Shown: positions 36,425 to 48,496 of the stretch, in pieces
How the letters are laid out: the number at the start of each line of letters is the position of its first letter
Numbering within the stretch: position 1 is the stretch's first letter
From: Knufia peltigerae
Taxonomy: Eukaryota; Ascomycota; Eurotiomycetes; Chaetothyriales; Trichomeriaceae
Length of the DNA stretch: 64,000 nt
NCBI GenBank assembly: GCA_030247855.1
Contig: JAPDRN010000134.1
Span: forward strand, 24,506-88,505
Direction: 5' to 3'
Program-made: the position numbers and the translations under genes
Notes under the pieces: generated by a model
Database searches by the model: none
What the model was told of the DNA's origin: nothing
Seen by the model: only the letters and a program-made list of their open reading frames with translations

Positions 36425-39400
36425 TCATCGACCCGTGTTGAAGAACCAGCTGCTTCGTTTATTCCCCCCGTCCGACCCAGCCAAACTTGAGATAATGGGC
36501 AAGGAAGCTGCACCATTAGCGTTGGCTCCGTCCAGGTTGGAAGGAGGAGCACCGCCTCCTCCGCGAAGTGGTTTTGCGATTCTGGCTCCGGCGTTCATGA
36601 GACTATTGAATCCACCTGCTGCGCCAGGGCCACCGGCGGCCATGTTCCTTGACGACACTTTGGCGGCTTCAAGACGTTCCTTGACTGCGGCCAGTTGTTG
36701 TTCGAAACTATTTCGGACTGGTTAGCGTCTCCTATCATGATTTGAGCAAATCAGAAATACATACCGATGGTTCGCTGCGGTGAGTTTCTCCTGGCTATCG
36801 CTCAGCAGACTTTCCAGACTCAGAATCCGTTCATTTCTTGCAATCAGCTTGCGCTCTGCAATTGCCACTTCCTTCTTCAGGCTGGTGTTTTGGTCCACGA
36901 GCTGTCTCTGCACCACGGTAAGTTGTTCCAAGTTGCGCTCCAAGAAGGCCATCTTCTTCTGTTGCTGGCGATTGTTGCTCGACCTCAGAACATTGTTGTA
37001 CTGTTCTCTTGTCTCGTCGAGTGAGATTTCGAGTTCAACAACACGCTCGCATCGGTTCTGAAGATCTCTCATCAGGTTCTTCTTCATTTGATCGAACTCG
37101 GCCATCTGCTGCTGTACGCTCTTGTTGGGTGTTCCATTGGGTGCTCCGTTTGCGGCGCCACGGCCTTGCAAATCGGACATGGACTTCTGAAGCTTTTCAA
37201 TCTCCTGAGACTTGTGAGTCAGCTGGTCTCGCAGATCATGCACCAGCTCAGTCTGTGCCTCTCTTCGATCCGAGTAGAGCTGCTCCAATCTGTTCTTGAC
37301 ATCTTCCACATCTTCGGGGCTCAAGTTGCGTGTCAGTAAATCCTCATAATCTTGTTGAACTGAAGCTAGTCTCTCTTCTAGGGCAAGTGTTCGCTCCTCA
37401 TGCTCGCTTTCTGCACGAACATTCAGGGACGTCTCTGCTTGTCGAGCTAGGTCTCGAGATTCAAGCAATTTGTTTCTCAAGTCATCTAGGACATCCGATG
37501 AGACTTGCTCCCCGTTCAGACTGGCAGCATGGAGTGACTCGACCTGATCGAGCATATCGCGCATACGTGCCTCGTTCTCGGAAAACGCATTGTCTCCCAA
37601 GTCGAACCCTGCCATCATTTTAGCCATTTTCTCCTTTTTCTTGCGATCCTTCTCGTCGAGAGCTGCCGTGGTCTCCTTGGCACTCATCTTGAGTTCTAGA
37701 AGTTGTTGTTTGACAGATACCAACTCGGTCTCTAGCTCGGTGTTCGCGTCTTTCAAGCCTTCCATGGTGATTGCATCTTCTTTGCCCTGATAGCTCAATT
37801 TCTGCAATTCCAGTTCGGTCTTGTTGAGTTTATCAGCCATGACCTCGTTGTCTTTCGTCGTCCGAAGTGCTCCTTCTTTATACGACTTCAATTCTTCTCG
37901 CAGTTCCTGCAAACTGCGTTCGGCATTAGCTGCTTGAGTCTCTTTCTCCGTCAGCTGGTCTTGCAGTTCATTCTCTCGGCGTAGGAACTCCTCTCTCTCG
38001 TCCTTTTCCAGAATGATACTGGGTGTGCTGGATCTCTCGCCCATTCGAGAATCTGGCCGACTTGGAGTTTCTGACCTTAGCAGATCCGAAGGAGCACGAG
38101 AGGGCGTATCTGGCCTGGCCCTCGATTCTGATTTTGTGCCTCCCATCGGAGGAGCCCATTTTTCTTTTGGAACTGTCTCTCCCCTCCGCCATAACGACAG
38201 TTCCGCGTCCACAGAAGCTATATACTTTTCGAAAGTTATCACTTGGTTTTGGATGATCTTCAATTGGCGTTTCAGTTCCGCAGGACTCAATTCGGCATTG
38301 ATCTTGGCCTTGTTCTTGATCGTCTTTGCTCTCATTCCGAAGCGCAAGGTGCTGACAGTCTCTGCATCGTTGTAACTGCTGGGAGAACAATTGATGATCA
38401 AAGTCGTTCTTGAATTACCTCCCAAACTTTCTTGGAGAATTCTCGTCAATTTCGAGTCTCGATAAGGGACGTGAGTGGATTTGCCATCGGTCAAGGCGTT
38501 GATGACCATTCCGAGAGCGCTCAAACTCTTGTTGATCTTCTTTGCCTCCTCTAACGTTTGTCCACTGGCGCCTGTCTTGCCCACCTTTTCTGAACCTGCC
38601 AAATCAACCAGATAAAGCATACCACTCTTTTGTGAACCAGTATTGACGTCCTTTTGATTTATCGTGACCAAAAATATCGAGTGTGACCGCGAAGATTCCA
38701 AATTCATGTTTGTAGATGCTGTAACTCTTGCTCGTTGACCCAGATGCATGGCTGTGTACACTTCATCAACCGTATTCACGTATATCTCTCGTAAGCCTTT
38801 CACATATGGACCCTTCGGGCCTTCGTTGATGGGCAAGTTGTCCATAACCGGGTTCAACAGGTCTCGTATTCGTTCCATGTAGATTTCCAGGTATGAGATG
38901 CCCACGGTGTATTCGATCTGAGCCGAACCATGCACGAGAATGGCATCGAATATCTGCTCAGTGATTCGCGGGATTATACCTTTTTTGTGTGAATCATCCA
39001 TATCTCCCATCATCGTATAAGACTTTCCTGCGCCAGTCTGGCCATAAGCAAAGACCGTTCCATTATAACCATTCATGACATCTTCTACAGTTGATCTGAT
39101 GGAGAAGTCGAAGATGTCGGCTTGTTGGGAGGACATATCAAAAACTCGGTCGAACGTGAAGGGAGCATTCGTTTCGGCGGACTATACGACATGAGTGTTT
39201 GGTCTACTGCTTTCTGCGACAGGACAACAAACCTGGACCTGGCAGGTGTCCTCGCCAGTAAAGTGGACAATTGGTTGACCTCCATTTCCGATTTCGACTT
39301 TGTTCTGCGGACGGAATCGGGCAACAACTGGGAATCGTGTTAGCCGGGCCAGTCAAAGTCGTATAGGTTGACAATACCTTTGATGTTGTTGCCCCCTCCT

Positions 39401-39482
39401 CCGCTGGCTGAGTTGGAACTGGGATCAGTTGTTAGCGGGGATCTGGCGTATATATCGAACAGAGTATCAAGACGCACGCCAT
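36425..39482 (-). CDS. kinA: Conventional kinesin (kinesin-1 heavy chain)
   Basis: Five exons, 39482-39478, 39418-39378, 39327-39233, 39181-36765 and 36707-36425, sum to 946 residues, close to Nkin/KinA of Neurospora and Aspergillus. The first exon is only five bases (ATGGC). Kinesin-1 moves vesicles and dynein along microtubules toward plus ends in hyphae. The motor domain has VVARFRPQN at the start, P-loop GQTGAGKSY at 94-102, switch I NMNLESSRSHSIF, switch II VDLAGSEKVGKTGASG and the neck after NKAKINAELSP. A long coiled-coil stalk follows (roughly residues 330-880), with a break near the ENEARMRDMLDQ segment, and the tail ends Gly/Ala-rich. For the last intron, the acceptor is the AG at 36708-36709: the nearer CAG would give an in-frame stop. 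Symbol follows Aspergillus nidulans. Confidence 0.95.
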
Positions 39483-40220
39483 GTTCAAAACCCGAGGAAA
39501 ATTGTCAATCGGGCCAGGAGGAAAGCATCAGTGTCGAATAGATCGACCCGGCCGCGCGGGTGGTAAACAGAGGACAAGTTGCGGTCGCAGACAGTGAATC
39601 TTGGGTCAATGGGATGGTGGTGCAGGGGATTGTCGCAGTCGCGGATGTTTACGTCTGCAGCCAAATGTCAAACCTCGTTCGATAGGCTCCTGGAAAGGGG
39701 ATCGGTCGTCAATGCACGATTCGCTGCAGGACAAAGATGTAGAACATACACAGATGATGAACGGACACGCGCAGCAAGCGGCACAAGGGCGGGAGCCAGA
39801 CGGACGGGCCAAACTCGTTTCTAACCGTACAGTACAGTAAGTGTGTGCCACTCGGCAGCGGAACGTGACGCGCCAGCCCTAAACATCTTCGCCCAGGCAC
39901 CAATTACAAGGGTTCAGGGGCCTTACTTGGTCCCTAATAGGCGCATTGGCTCCAGTGTGAAGCCCCCTGTAACTTAACAATTTTCCAGACGCGTACCAGT
40001 TATTGACTCAAAATCACGTGTAACAACAAGTAGCGTGTTTTATCGCTGTGAGGCAAGAGACTGCGCTGCGCCAGAATACATGCACTCAACACCACTTCCG
40101 ATTCTTCAATGTGAGGACCACTGCGGGATATCACTTGAGGCGGGTGTCATTTATTTATATACAGGTAGGCAAGTACTAACCAGCTAGGCGGTATGTTTTC
40201 TAGCAACCACTCAGACATGC
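39483..40220. other. Intergenic: kinesin promoter
   Basis: About 740 nt between the kinesin start and the 3' end of the O-methyltransferase gene. No gene fits. It marks the left edge of the proposed RiPP-type cluster. Confidence 0.5.
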
Positions 40221-41618
40221 TCACGCCTTCTCCAACACAAGCACCGAAGAACATGAGGATGCATTGTACGTCCGAACATCGACCAGCTTCAAGCCTGACC
40301 TCTCAATCAAATGTTCCCATTCCGTCCGTGTGCGTTCCTTTCCTGCGAACAAGACATTCATCCAGACATCCTGCAGCGACGCTTGCCATGGCACATTGGT
40401 ATCGGGCATGAACACTTCATCCGCCAGTATCTGCGAATCGCTACCCATTGCCTCCGCCAATCTGGACAGAATGGACACACAGTCATCATCTGGCCAATCA
40501 TGCATGATACGACGGAGGTAGTAGAACCTTGACCCTAGCACTTTGGTTAACATTCTCCCACGTAGGTTCAAGTGTGCCTTGCTGGGGACTGCTTACCCTG
40601 AACAGACTGCTTTTCGAAGAAGTTCTGCGTCGTGACCTTTACGCCCTCGATCGGCGGCAATCCACTCACAGCCTGAGGAAGATCTTGCAGGACAATTGTG
40701 CCGTGAAGATTGGGATACTTTTCGAGAAGTTGCTTGCACTGGTGACCGTGGCCACCACCAACGTCCACAAAGAACGGTTTCTCAGAGCCTTGCGTGACCT
40801 GCCGGGCCGCCTGGTCGAGCACATTCAGGCCTTTGAGCCAATCCGAGTTCTGAATTGCCGTCATGGAAACTTGAAGGGCGTTGAAGTTTTTCGGGTGCTG
40901 CTTGAGCCAGTCGAACCCACCGAGCTCGGTGCTGTGTCCTTTCTGGAACGGAGTCTTGGTGTTCGATGAGATGTCTGCGTATGATGTTTCCTCAAGAAAG
41001 GCAGGCAGTGCGCTGGCGGCCGGTCCGCAGGTGTCGAATCTGTTTCAAGTTGAGGACGGCGCATTCGTTCAGCGCCCAAAAGGCCTAGAGGGTGAACCTA
41101 CCCGTGAACCATACCAGCATCAATCTGAGGGCTGGCAAGAAAACGTGTGAGCTTATTAGCTTGATAGTGATCTGGGGATGGGTTCAAGACGAATCCCAAG
41201 GAGGCAAGATATCGAAGTAGTCGTCCTAGGTTGATGTGAGCCGATGATCCAGCGAGTGACAAATCCGGATATGTTGAAAAACACGTACGGAGCAGTTCAG
41301 GACTTGCGCCCGACCTCTCAGCGAGCTGTGCCACGCTCACAGGCGACGAAGCATTTTCAGCAAGGTGCTTGAACAGGCCCAACTGGACCCCAACATATAA
41401 CACGCTGATTTGGATTTGCTAGATGCCAATTATACGATCAGCCTGGAATCTGATTGTACTTTCGAATGATCATGTACCGAGTTATACAACTTCATCAACG
41501 TGTCCATCGGACTTTCAAGCTGAGACTGAAGCTGTTGAAGACTGGTCAGTATCGTTTGTCGGCCAGCCTCGTCGGCGGCCTCCGCCAGCGACGTGATTTG
41601 TGTGATGATCGATTCCAT
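40221..41618 (-). CDS. SAM-dependent O-methyltransferase (COMT-like), cluster gene
   Basis: Four exons, 41618-41478, 41418-41102, 41039-40597 and 40534-40221, give 404 residues, normal for fungal O-methyltransferases of the plant caffeate-OMT type. An N-terminal dimerisation and winged-helix region (LYVGVQLGLFKHLAE, VSVAQLAERSGASPELLRT) precedes the SAM site VDVGGGHGHQ near 244-253. The catalytic region reads YYLRRIMHDWPDDDC, with the His that acts as general base near 312, and ILADEVFMPD follows. The C-terminus ends KLVDVRTYNASSCSSVLVLEKA. The enzyme would methylate a phenolic or hydroxyl group. Next to it lie an FAD oxidase, three UstYa-type proteins and a tyrosinase, so it is probably a tailoring enzyme of that pathway; ustiloxin and phomopsin clusters carry methyltransferases of other kinds. 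All three introns join in frame (phases 0, 2 and 1). Cluster membership is inference. Confidence 0.9.
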
Positions 41619-42066
41619 GTTATAAATAACCACTCTTGGGATGTTGCGAAATACGATGATGAGGGACAATGTGACAACCGACTCTATCACCAAGTGCGCA
41701 TCAATCAATCACTTTATACATGCAGCGGTGTGGGCCATGAAGCGCTATGGCCGAAGTGCATCGCCGTGGATTTTCCCGGAGCCCGTGGAAAAGAACAAGA
41801 CATCATAACCCACCAATACCCATCATACGAGGGAGGTGAAAAGTCAAAAGCTCGATCTATCAATACTGAATAATTCAACGTGCGCCTACCAAAAGCCTGT
41901 TAGGGCCGAAGGTGATTCGGTGTTGGTGTCCTGGCCACGGATATCTGGTTACGTTATATGACCGAGCTTCACCAGGCACCACCATTTTAATTCTGAAGAC
42001 GACTTGGACAATGTATCATTTATATTCTACTTGGACTGATGGCGGCAGCCTAGTTTCTCCCTGCCT
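41619..42066. other. Intergenic, methyltransferase upstream region
   Basis: About 450 nt between the O-methyltransferase start and the 3' end of the FAD oxidase gene. An A/T-rich TATA-like run (TTATTTATAA) lies unusually close, within 15 nt of the methyltransferase ATG on the minus strand. No gene is seen. Confidence 0.5.
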
Positions 42067-43781
42067 TCAAGACTGAGGAGCGATAGCAAAGAGTTTATTG
42101 AATGTGCTTCCAGGATCATATTTCGCCTTCAACCCTTGAAGTTTTGCATAATTCTCTCCAAAGATATCCCTGGATCTCTCATCATATTCTGTTTTTTTTT
42201 TTGGAAATTTGTCAGTCAGTCATGATGACCACTTTAAACACACAGAACAGTCGTTGCCGTTGAGGCAATCACTAGCAAAAGGACAAAAAGACTTACGATC
42301 ATAATTTCCATAGAGCAACACGGCCCCTTTGTCACCTCTCAATCCAACACCACCCTCGACACCTTTGCCCGTCTCTTTCCCCTGTCTCTCCAGTTCGGCC
42401 TTGAACTTTTCGTTGACATCCCGAGCCCACTGTCTACACTTGGCGTCGTTCTCTTGTTTGTTCCACATGGGTAAAATCAGGCCGTTCAAGTGCCAACCTC
42501 TATTCGCAAAGCTGCCAACGTTCTTCTCCTGGACCACCTTCAGGGGGTCGAAAATCTCCCACAAGATGATGCTCACGTGCGTATCCGGATCGGGGTCCGT
42601 GAAGGTGACATAGTTCTCGAGCATCTCCAGCACAAAGTCGGTGCGGATTGGCATGCTGAACGCCGCTCCCTTCATGCTCGCACGCATCCCGATCGGCGGC
42701 GCCAAGAGGGTGTTGACGGTCGGGTATGGGACCATGGCCGTCGTGTCGACCGGCGCCCCCAGATCATAAAGCTCCTTGTACATGGTCTTGGCCTCCTGCT
42801 CCGTGCCGAAGTATATGACACTCACCAGGATCATGACCTGTCCGCCCGCGGGTGGAGGCCTGGCGATGGCGATACCTCCGGTGCCCCTGCCGGCAACTTT
42901 TGTCTTTCCGTTCGCGTCCGGAGTGTAGAGCCTGTTGGTGGCGTCGACAACCTTCGTTATGATTTCAGGTGTCGGTGGGAAGATCAGGAGTCCAGCCCAG
43001 ACGTCGCCCTGCTCGAAAGCCTTCAGTACGAACTCGGTGACGGCTCCAAAGTTCTGGCCCGCGCCCTGCAGAGCCCAGAAGAGATCTGCGTTCTCCTTGG
43101 GGTTCGCCTTGACGATGTCACCGTTTGCAAGGACCACGGTGCATTCGAGCATACAATCGATCGAGAGACCATGTTGCCCCGTGAGCCATCCATAACCGCC
43201 GCCAAGTACGAGACCACCTACGCCACTAAATTCGCAAGAAGGATCAGTGTCAGCAAAATGAGAAAAAAGGAGCAATAAGAAGAAGCAGAAAAAAATGAAA
43301 TAGGCAAAAAAAAAAAAAAGACTCACGTATCTGCGACCGTACCTCCCACAGTCGCGAGGCCAAACTTGACCCCTTCCTGGTCGACGTCCCCCCACGTCGC
43401 TCCGCCCTGGACCTTGAACGCCTTGACTCCGCCTTCCCAGTCCGCGACGCTGACCCCGCGCATCTTGGCGTTGAGGTCGACCAGCAGTCCGCCGTCGGTG
43501 CTGCTCACGCCCGCCGTGCTGTGCCCGCCTCCCTTGACGGCGACGTCGATGCCCTTCTCGCTCGCGTACTTGAGCGCGACGCTGACTTCTTGCGCGGACG
43601 TCGGGGTCAAGACGGCCCCCGCCGGTTTCTCTGCGGCGCGGGACCAGCGGTGGATACTCTTCTCGTAGCCCTCGTCCGTCGGCGCGAGGACCTTGGCGGA
43701 CGTATCTTTCAGCAGGGTTTGGAGATTGTCAATGTCCGAGGCCGTGATGGCACGTTTGGTCGATGGTGAGATTGAACCCAT
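42067..43781 (-). CDS. BBE-like FAD-linked oxidase, cluster gene
   Basis: Three exons, 43781-43327, 43225-42297 and 42188-42067, sum to 501 residues. This is a berberine-bridge-enzyme-like flavoprotein (FAD_binding_4 plus BBE domain). Seen: VKGGGHSTAGVSSTDGGLLVDL with His87, the usual 8-alpha-histidyl FAD attachment site; GVGGLVLGGGYGWLTGQHGLSIDC in the FAD-binding domain; and the BBE tail NYAKLQGLKAKYDPGSTFN (restored only after joining the last exon). At the place where bicovalent members have a Cys after GL, the sequence reads GLSIDCM, so attachment is probably through His alone. No signal peptide is obvious. The intron acceptor before the last exon has a long A/T-rich pyrimidine tract. 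The gene lies between the methyltransferase and the UstYa genes, suggesting oxidation of the pathway product; the substrate is not known. Confidence 0.9.
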
Positions 43782-44013
43782 GTTGAGTGTGTTAGAGTGT
43801 TCGTTCTTGGACGAGGTTGATAAAGGTATAACCGTTCCCCTCTAAATGCTTATCAGTCGACACCTCTATCTTTAGGGTCAAGAGAATATATATGTGTGTG
43901 TATAGATGTATTTTATGTTTTTGAAGGAACGACGCAAAAAGAGTAATCTGCCAGCTTAAGAAGAAGAAGATGAAACTCGAAAAGAGGAAATACAAAGAAA
44001 AGGGCCAAGCGTA

Positions 44014-44038
44014 AGGGTAAGGTAAGGTAAGGTAAGGC
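44014..44038. repeat. GGTAA pentanucleotide repeat
   Basis: Four to five tandem copies of GGTAA on the + strand in gene-free DNA. Confidence 0.8.
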
Positions 44039-44274
44039 GTGCTGAGTCGAGCATCTCGTACTCGTGTTACTTTTCGGTAGAAAGAAGGATTAGGGATGAC
44101 ACGATTCTTGGCCCAAAGTTGGAGAGTCGGTAAATACCCAGCCAGTTACTTCAAGTGGCCAAGGTACCACATCTACCTTGCCTAACTTAGCTAAGTATGG
44201 AGTACGAGAGTGAGCCTCCCCCCAGGCACGCACGGAGGCTTATCAGACGACAAACTACTCGGGTAGAGAGAGAG

Positions 44275-44292
44275 AGAGAGAGAGAGAGAGAG
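44275..44292. repeat. AG dinucleotide run
   Basis: Nine uninterrupted AG units. Confidence 0.9.
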
Positions 44293-45101
44293 CTCTAGTT
44301 CTTTTTTACTTACTCCGTATCATATGGTAGATTTAATTACTTGAATTGGGTCTAGGAATTACCCCGCCAAAACGGGAACCTCGTTTTGTCTGTACTTTAG
44401 TTAGGAAAAAGTACTGTTTACTAGGTAAATAATACTCTTTGCGCCCAATCTTTTGATGCAGCCATATCTTTACAGTTCTGCTCCGAGTCAAGAAAGATTG
44501 ATCAAAGAGACTGGAAGGGGTATTTGCCTACTTCAGATCTACACCGTTCACGATATTGTTGTAGAAGGAAACTTGAACTGGCGACTGCTGGAGGGGGTTT
44601 GGGGTACTAGGGGATTGAACTCGTGTGGGGCTTGCCTCTGTGGCGTTTGCTCTCTCGGCACGAATACGGATACCTCGGGGGGGCGTCCAAAGGTACAATC
44701 ATAACGCTATGGTTTCGAGCTGGCTATCGAGGGAAGAGATTAACTACTGGTTCACTGAATGCCCAAGTATCTCAGTACGAGTACTGACTTCGGGACAAGC
44801 ATGGCTCCAGCTGCCAGCATCAGCCACCAAAAGGCTGAGTCAGACACACCTTCGTCCACCTTGCTGTGTCTATGCACAGAGTGGACAGTTCTCCATTCCT
44901 AGGGGCAAGTAACTTAAACATCTCACGAGCTGGATTAATTGCACCCTGGCTGGATACGGTACCCTGTGTACTCACGCGGTGTGACGTGTCCGGGGAAACA
45001 CAGATCAACCCCCCTGATCGGATCAGCCTCGTGGTTCATTGCTCGTGCCCGTCCTCATCCTGGGACATGGAAGATGCCTCATCTCGTCACCGAGTGCAGG
45101 A

Positions 45102-46093
45102 CTATGTATCATAAATCGACCTCGCCGGCGCGTCAGCAGGTTTCTCGATATTCTCATACAACGCCTTTGACTGTTTCGGCACATGGTCCTCCATCCACGT
45201 GTACAAGGTATCGAAATCTCGACACTTTTTGACCGAGTTGAAATCCGGCCACGGGGTGTACGACCGTGCCCCAGTCTCCGGATCGTCCACGTACACCCAC
45301 TCGTACGTGATGACGTCCACGTCGGCGTGGCACACGATGGCCTGGAGGAGCATGTGCAGGCAGTGGTTGCGGTGCGCCAGGTGCATCTCGGACGGCGGCG
45401 TCGAGTTCCAGTACCGGCCGTAATGGATCTCCTTGCGCAGCGTGTTTAGGCAGTGGATCTGGTGGACGAAGTCGTACGTCGCAATGTACGCGTCGTCGCC
45501 CATGCCCCATTTGGAGTCGACCTTGATGGCGCGGGACGGGTCCTTGTGCACGCGCCTGACCGTGTCCTCCGACACGGTCCAGATGTCGTGGTCGAGGAAT
45601 TGCCAGGCTTTATCCACCTCGGGAGATGGGTCGCCACGGTAGATGGACGTGTCGTTGTAGAATCGTCCGTCGAATTGGACCGTTTTGCTTCCCAGGTCCA
45701 GAGCGTCGAAGATTGGTGCTGTGAGAGAGGGAGTAAGTCGGTGTCATACATATCATGTCATGTAAAGAGTCATACGCAGTAAACAAGTGTACGATTATTT
45801 AAAGAAGGATACCAAATAGTGGACGTCTTTCTTTACTTACAATAGCTTGAGAGTTGTTTGAGAGCCGAGTTGAATTCCGGCTTTTGATAGGGAGATGTGT
45901 TGACAGAAGATGAGGAAGAGATCCGTCGAGATCTGTTGATGAGGACGAGAAAGGCAGTAGTGAGGCAGAATAGAACGACATTGATGATTGTTAACGCAGT
46001 GCCGAATGTTCTCTGGCAGGAGTTGTTCGATCGCTGAACAAGCATTCCTTCATCTCTGTTCGGCCATGAGGAGGAAGACTTTATGCCCTCCAT
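45102..46093 (-). CDS. UstYa-family (DUF3328) protein 1, cluster gene
   Basis: Two exons, 46093-45841 and 45718-45102, give 289 residues. Layout is that of UstYa oxidases: a short cytosolic N-terminus, one transmembrane helix (TALTIINVVLFCLTTAFLVL), then a lumenal domain. Conserved parts are YSPIFDALDL just after the intron, YRGDPSPEVDKAWQFL, the first HxxHC motif in HQIHCLNTLRK, and the second in HRNHCLHMLLQ. In ustiloxin, asperipin and cyclochlorotine pathways such proteins carry out oxidative cyclisation or hydroxylation of peptides in the secretory system. The ATG at 46093 was chosen for a typical N-terminus; an in-frame ATG at 46228 would add 45 residues. The single intron has phase 1 and cuts T|CA before the Ser-Pro, the same site as intron 1 of the two other UstYa genes. 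It lacks their other introns. Confidence 0.88.
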
Positions 46094-46830
46094 GAATGGT
46101 TGCTGTTCTTCTTCGTCTTTCTTGGTTGAGGCATCCTTTTTTGATCCGAGGCCTGAGAAGTAGAGCCTCAGAATCTGTATCAGATGATGACTTGGGGTCA
46201 CAATGGCCGTAACTGACGAATCTCCCATGGTAGGAAATCGAACATGTCTTCGTAAAGAAAAGGATGTCGAAGGGAATCAAGTCTCCAATGGCCGATAACT
46301 CACAGTTCGTCAAGATACCACGACACACCCTTCTGCATTGACGATACGGGTTGTTGGAAGGGATGGCCAGGAAACCCCACTACTTCATCTTGATGTGCAT
46401 TGGTGTGAGTCAAATGTCACATAGCTGCATACATGGCCAAAGTGGTCCATACCTGTCCATGTTTTATGCAGCGCTCAGAACTGGCTCTCACGTCAGCTCT
46501 CGGGGGGCCATTTACTTTCACCGTGCATAGCGAGCAGGTGTGTCCATGTCCTGGGCCAGATATGGTCGCAACGACAGACTCCTCATGGGCGATGATTGCC
46601 AAGCCGGTCTGCGCTCCACACGCTTTATCGATAGGTCCATGTGGAGTGGGTTGGACTAGTATTAATCGTTGCAGCAGACAACAGACGACCACATCAGGTT
46701 GCCTACATCTTTACTAGCTACTACTCCATTGAAGAAGCCCCTCTTTATTGAACGAACCAATGGAACAAATAACTACATGGTGCTCATGGTCATATACTCT
46801 AGTCGGTAATTGACATAAACATCTTCTTAA
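46094..46830. other. Intergenic between UstYa-1 and UstYa-2
   Basis: About 740 nt, presumed promoter of UstYa-1 and 3' region of UstYa-2. No gene fits; short frames carry no motif. Confidence 0.5.
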
Positions 46831-47893
46831 CTACGGATAGGGAGGCTTGTCAAGCTGCCTCACACCCGGCGGCTTTCGATATTTTCGAACATTTATAGGC
46901 GACTGATTCTCCACCACCCAGCCCTTGATTCGTTCAAAGTCTCGACATTGGTGATACGTGCTGAAGTCGGGATATGGGAGTTGGTACCCGTCTACCCAGA
47001 CGTACGTCGTCAGGCCAGTATCTGCCGTGCACATGATTTGTTGACGAAGCATATCAATACAATGATCTGTAGTAAGAATTTAGCAGGAGAAGCTCAATAA
47101 CATGTGCAGAACGAGTCTGGACAACTCACCGACATGATCTCGAAAAACCTGTGGTTTGTCTGTCCAGAGTATGTCTTGGTCCTTGTAGTACTCTGCGTAT
47201 GAGACTTTGCGAAGCATATTCTGTTACTGTCAGTTGGAAGTCATGTAGACTGGATATCAACGTCCATACCAAGCAATGTAAATGGTGAAAAACTTCCAAC
47301 CCTGCAATGTATCCGTGTCCTATTTGTGTTGGAAACCTGACAGTCTCCTCGGTGAAGCCCCCTCTTCCATTTTGCTTAAGATCATCCTCTGAGATGGCAA
47401 AGTATGTAACTTGAAATGCACGTTAGTCTTGAGATACTCGATGTTGAAAAACACTGACTGTTGTGAGTGACACTGTTCCAAAGGGCGTCGAGTTCAGGCC
47501 GAGGTGATCCTTTCCATGCCGACCTGAAGTCGATAGAGCCGTTGAATTTGACAGATCTGTATCTCATTGCATCGACTGGGGGAGCTGCTGCACAGTCAGA
47601 CCACATCCTCACAATCTCGACAGGGCACAATGACAAGGTGTCAAGTGACTTTCGAGCCGTGAATATCCATTTTCCAAACAAGTCGACCGTGACGCGCCGA
47701 GTACAAGCAATGAGATCAGAGATATCGACACAGCATGGACGATCCAGTGTGTGTACTTCCACCACACAGCCTGGGTGAAAATGTTTCGATGATCCCGCAA
47801 AGCCTCGAGGTCTTGTTCATGTCCTCTGGGAGATTGGAAATAATTTGACCTGGAGCTCAAGAGACTTTCGGTGCTCTCGTCCTTTTGGGTCAT
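46831..47893 (-). CDS. UstYa-family (DUF3328) protein 2, cluster gene
   Basis: Five exons, 47893-47635, 47587-47459, 47409-47270, 47220-47130 and 47066-46831, sum to 284 residues. A membrane helix around WIVHAVSISLISLLVLGA follows the polar N-terminus. The lumenal part has SAPPVDAMRYRSVKFNG, AWKGSPRPELDALWNS, the first HxxHC motif in VFHHLHCLNMLRK and the second in HVDHCIDMLRQQIMC, followed by VWVDGYQLPYPDFS. The protein would be a type II secretory-pathway oxidase. The donor of intron 1 was chosen among three frame-compatible GT sites because it gives the family sequence and the same phase-1 T|CA junction as in the other two UstYa genes. Exon sizes parallel UstYa-3 almost one to one (259/129/140/91/236 versus 241/132/146/97/236), so the two are paralogues. 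The divergent precursor gene starts about 600 nt away. Confidence 0.88.
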
Positions 47894-48496
47894 TGCTTTC
47901 AAGGCAGGATTGTAAGAGTCTAGGTTGGGAATGCGCGGTTGACACGGCGCCCCCGTTCGACTAGACTTCTAGATTAACTCCCTCCTTCCGACAGCTTGAC
48001 TTCTTTCTGACCCGGAGTGTTCGGAAAAGGAAAACAAGGACTGCTAAGAGGTAAGCGATGTGGATCGAGCATGTCTATTTCATGTCACTACCTTGGTCGC
48101 CTTGCATATGAACTTCATACTTTGTGACCAGTCATCGTCCTTGATGAGGCATGAACGAGGAGCCGAAGCATTCAAAACCTGGTTGGTTGCATGCAGCATT
48201 CAACTAGCCAGATGGACGAGGTGTCGAGCAGTGGTTATGGAGCAAGGAGACACGAACCTTGCGATCCCATTTCGAAATGTAACGGGTGGTCATGAGTCGG
48301 GATGACTGACGACCAAGTGGCTGGCAGTACCCACTGGTGATACTATAGCTGGCTAGCTTCAAGCTGGAATATAAAAACACAGATGCTGCCTTGTCAAACT
48401 TTAGTAGAGGCTCGCTTCAACCCAAAATCTCCGGCTGATCAACTGCAACTTGACTTCAAACTACTCTTCTCTCATAAATATCCTCAGTCAGGCAGG
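47894..48496. promoter_or_regulatory. Divergent promoter, UstYa-2 / precursor peptide
   Basis: A 603-nt region between start codons. On the + strand, TATAAAAA at 48370-48377 lies about 120 nt before the precursor ATG and is the best TATA box in this part of the window. A small palindromic run of CTAGC/GCTAG words sits near 48350-48362. An 81-codon frame inside (48060-48305) has no motif. Confidence 0.55.

Larger units (their letters stand above)
43782..45101. other. 1.3 kb interval with simple repeats
   Basis: No gene is seen between the FAD oxidase start and the UstYa-1 3' end. It contains GGTAA tandem repeats near 44014-44038, an AG run at 44275-44292, and a near-palindromic CAGTACGAGTACTG at about 44775. 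Confidence 0.5.

Noticed and set aside
36711..36720. Nearer CAG acceptor for the last kinesin intron
   Set aside because: Using it brings a TAG in frame after three codons; the AG at 36708-36709 keeps the conserved tail open.
48060..48305. 81-codon frame upstream of the precursor as a second peptide gene
   Set aside because: No signal peptide followed by a KR-flanked core; it lies in the presumed divergent promoter.
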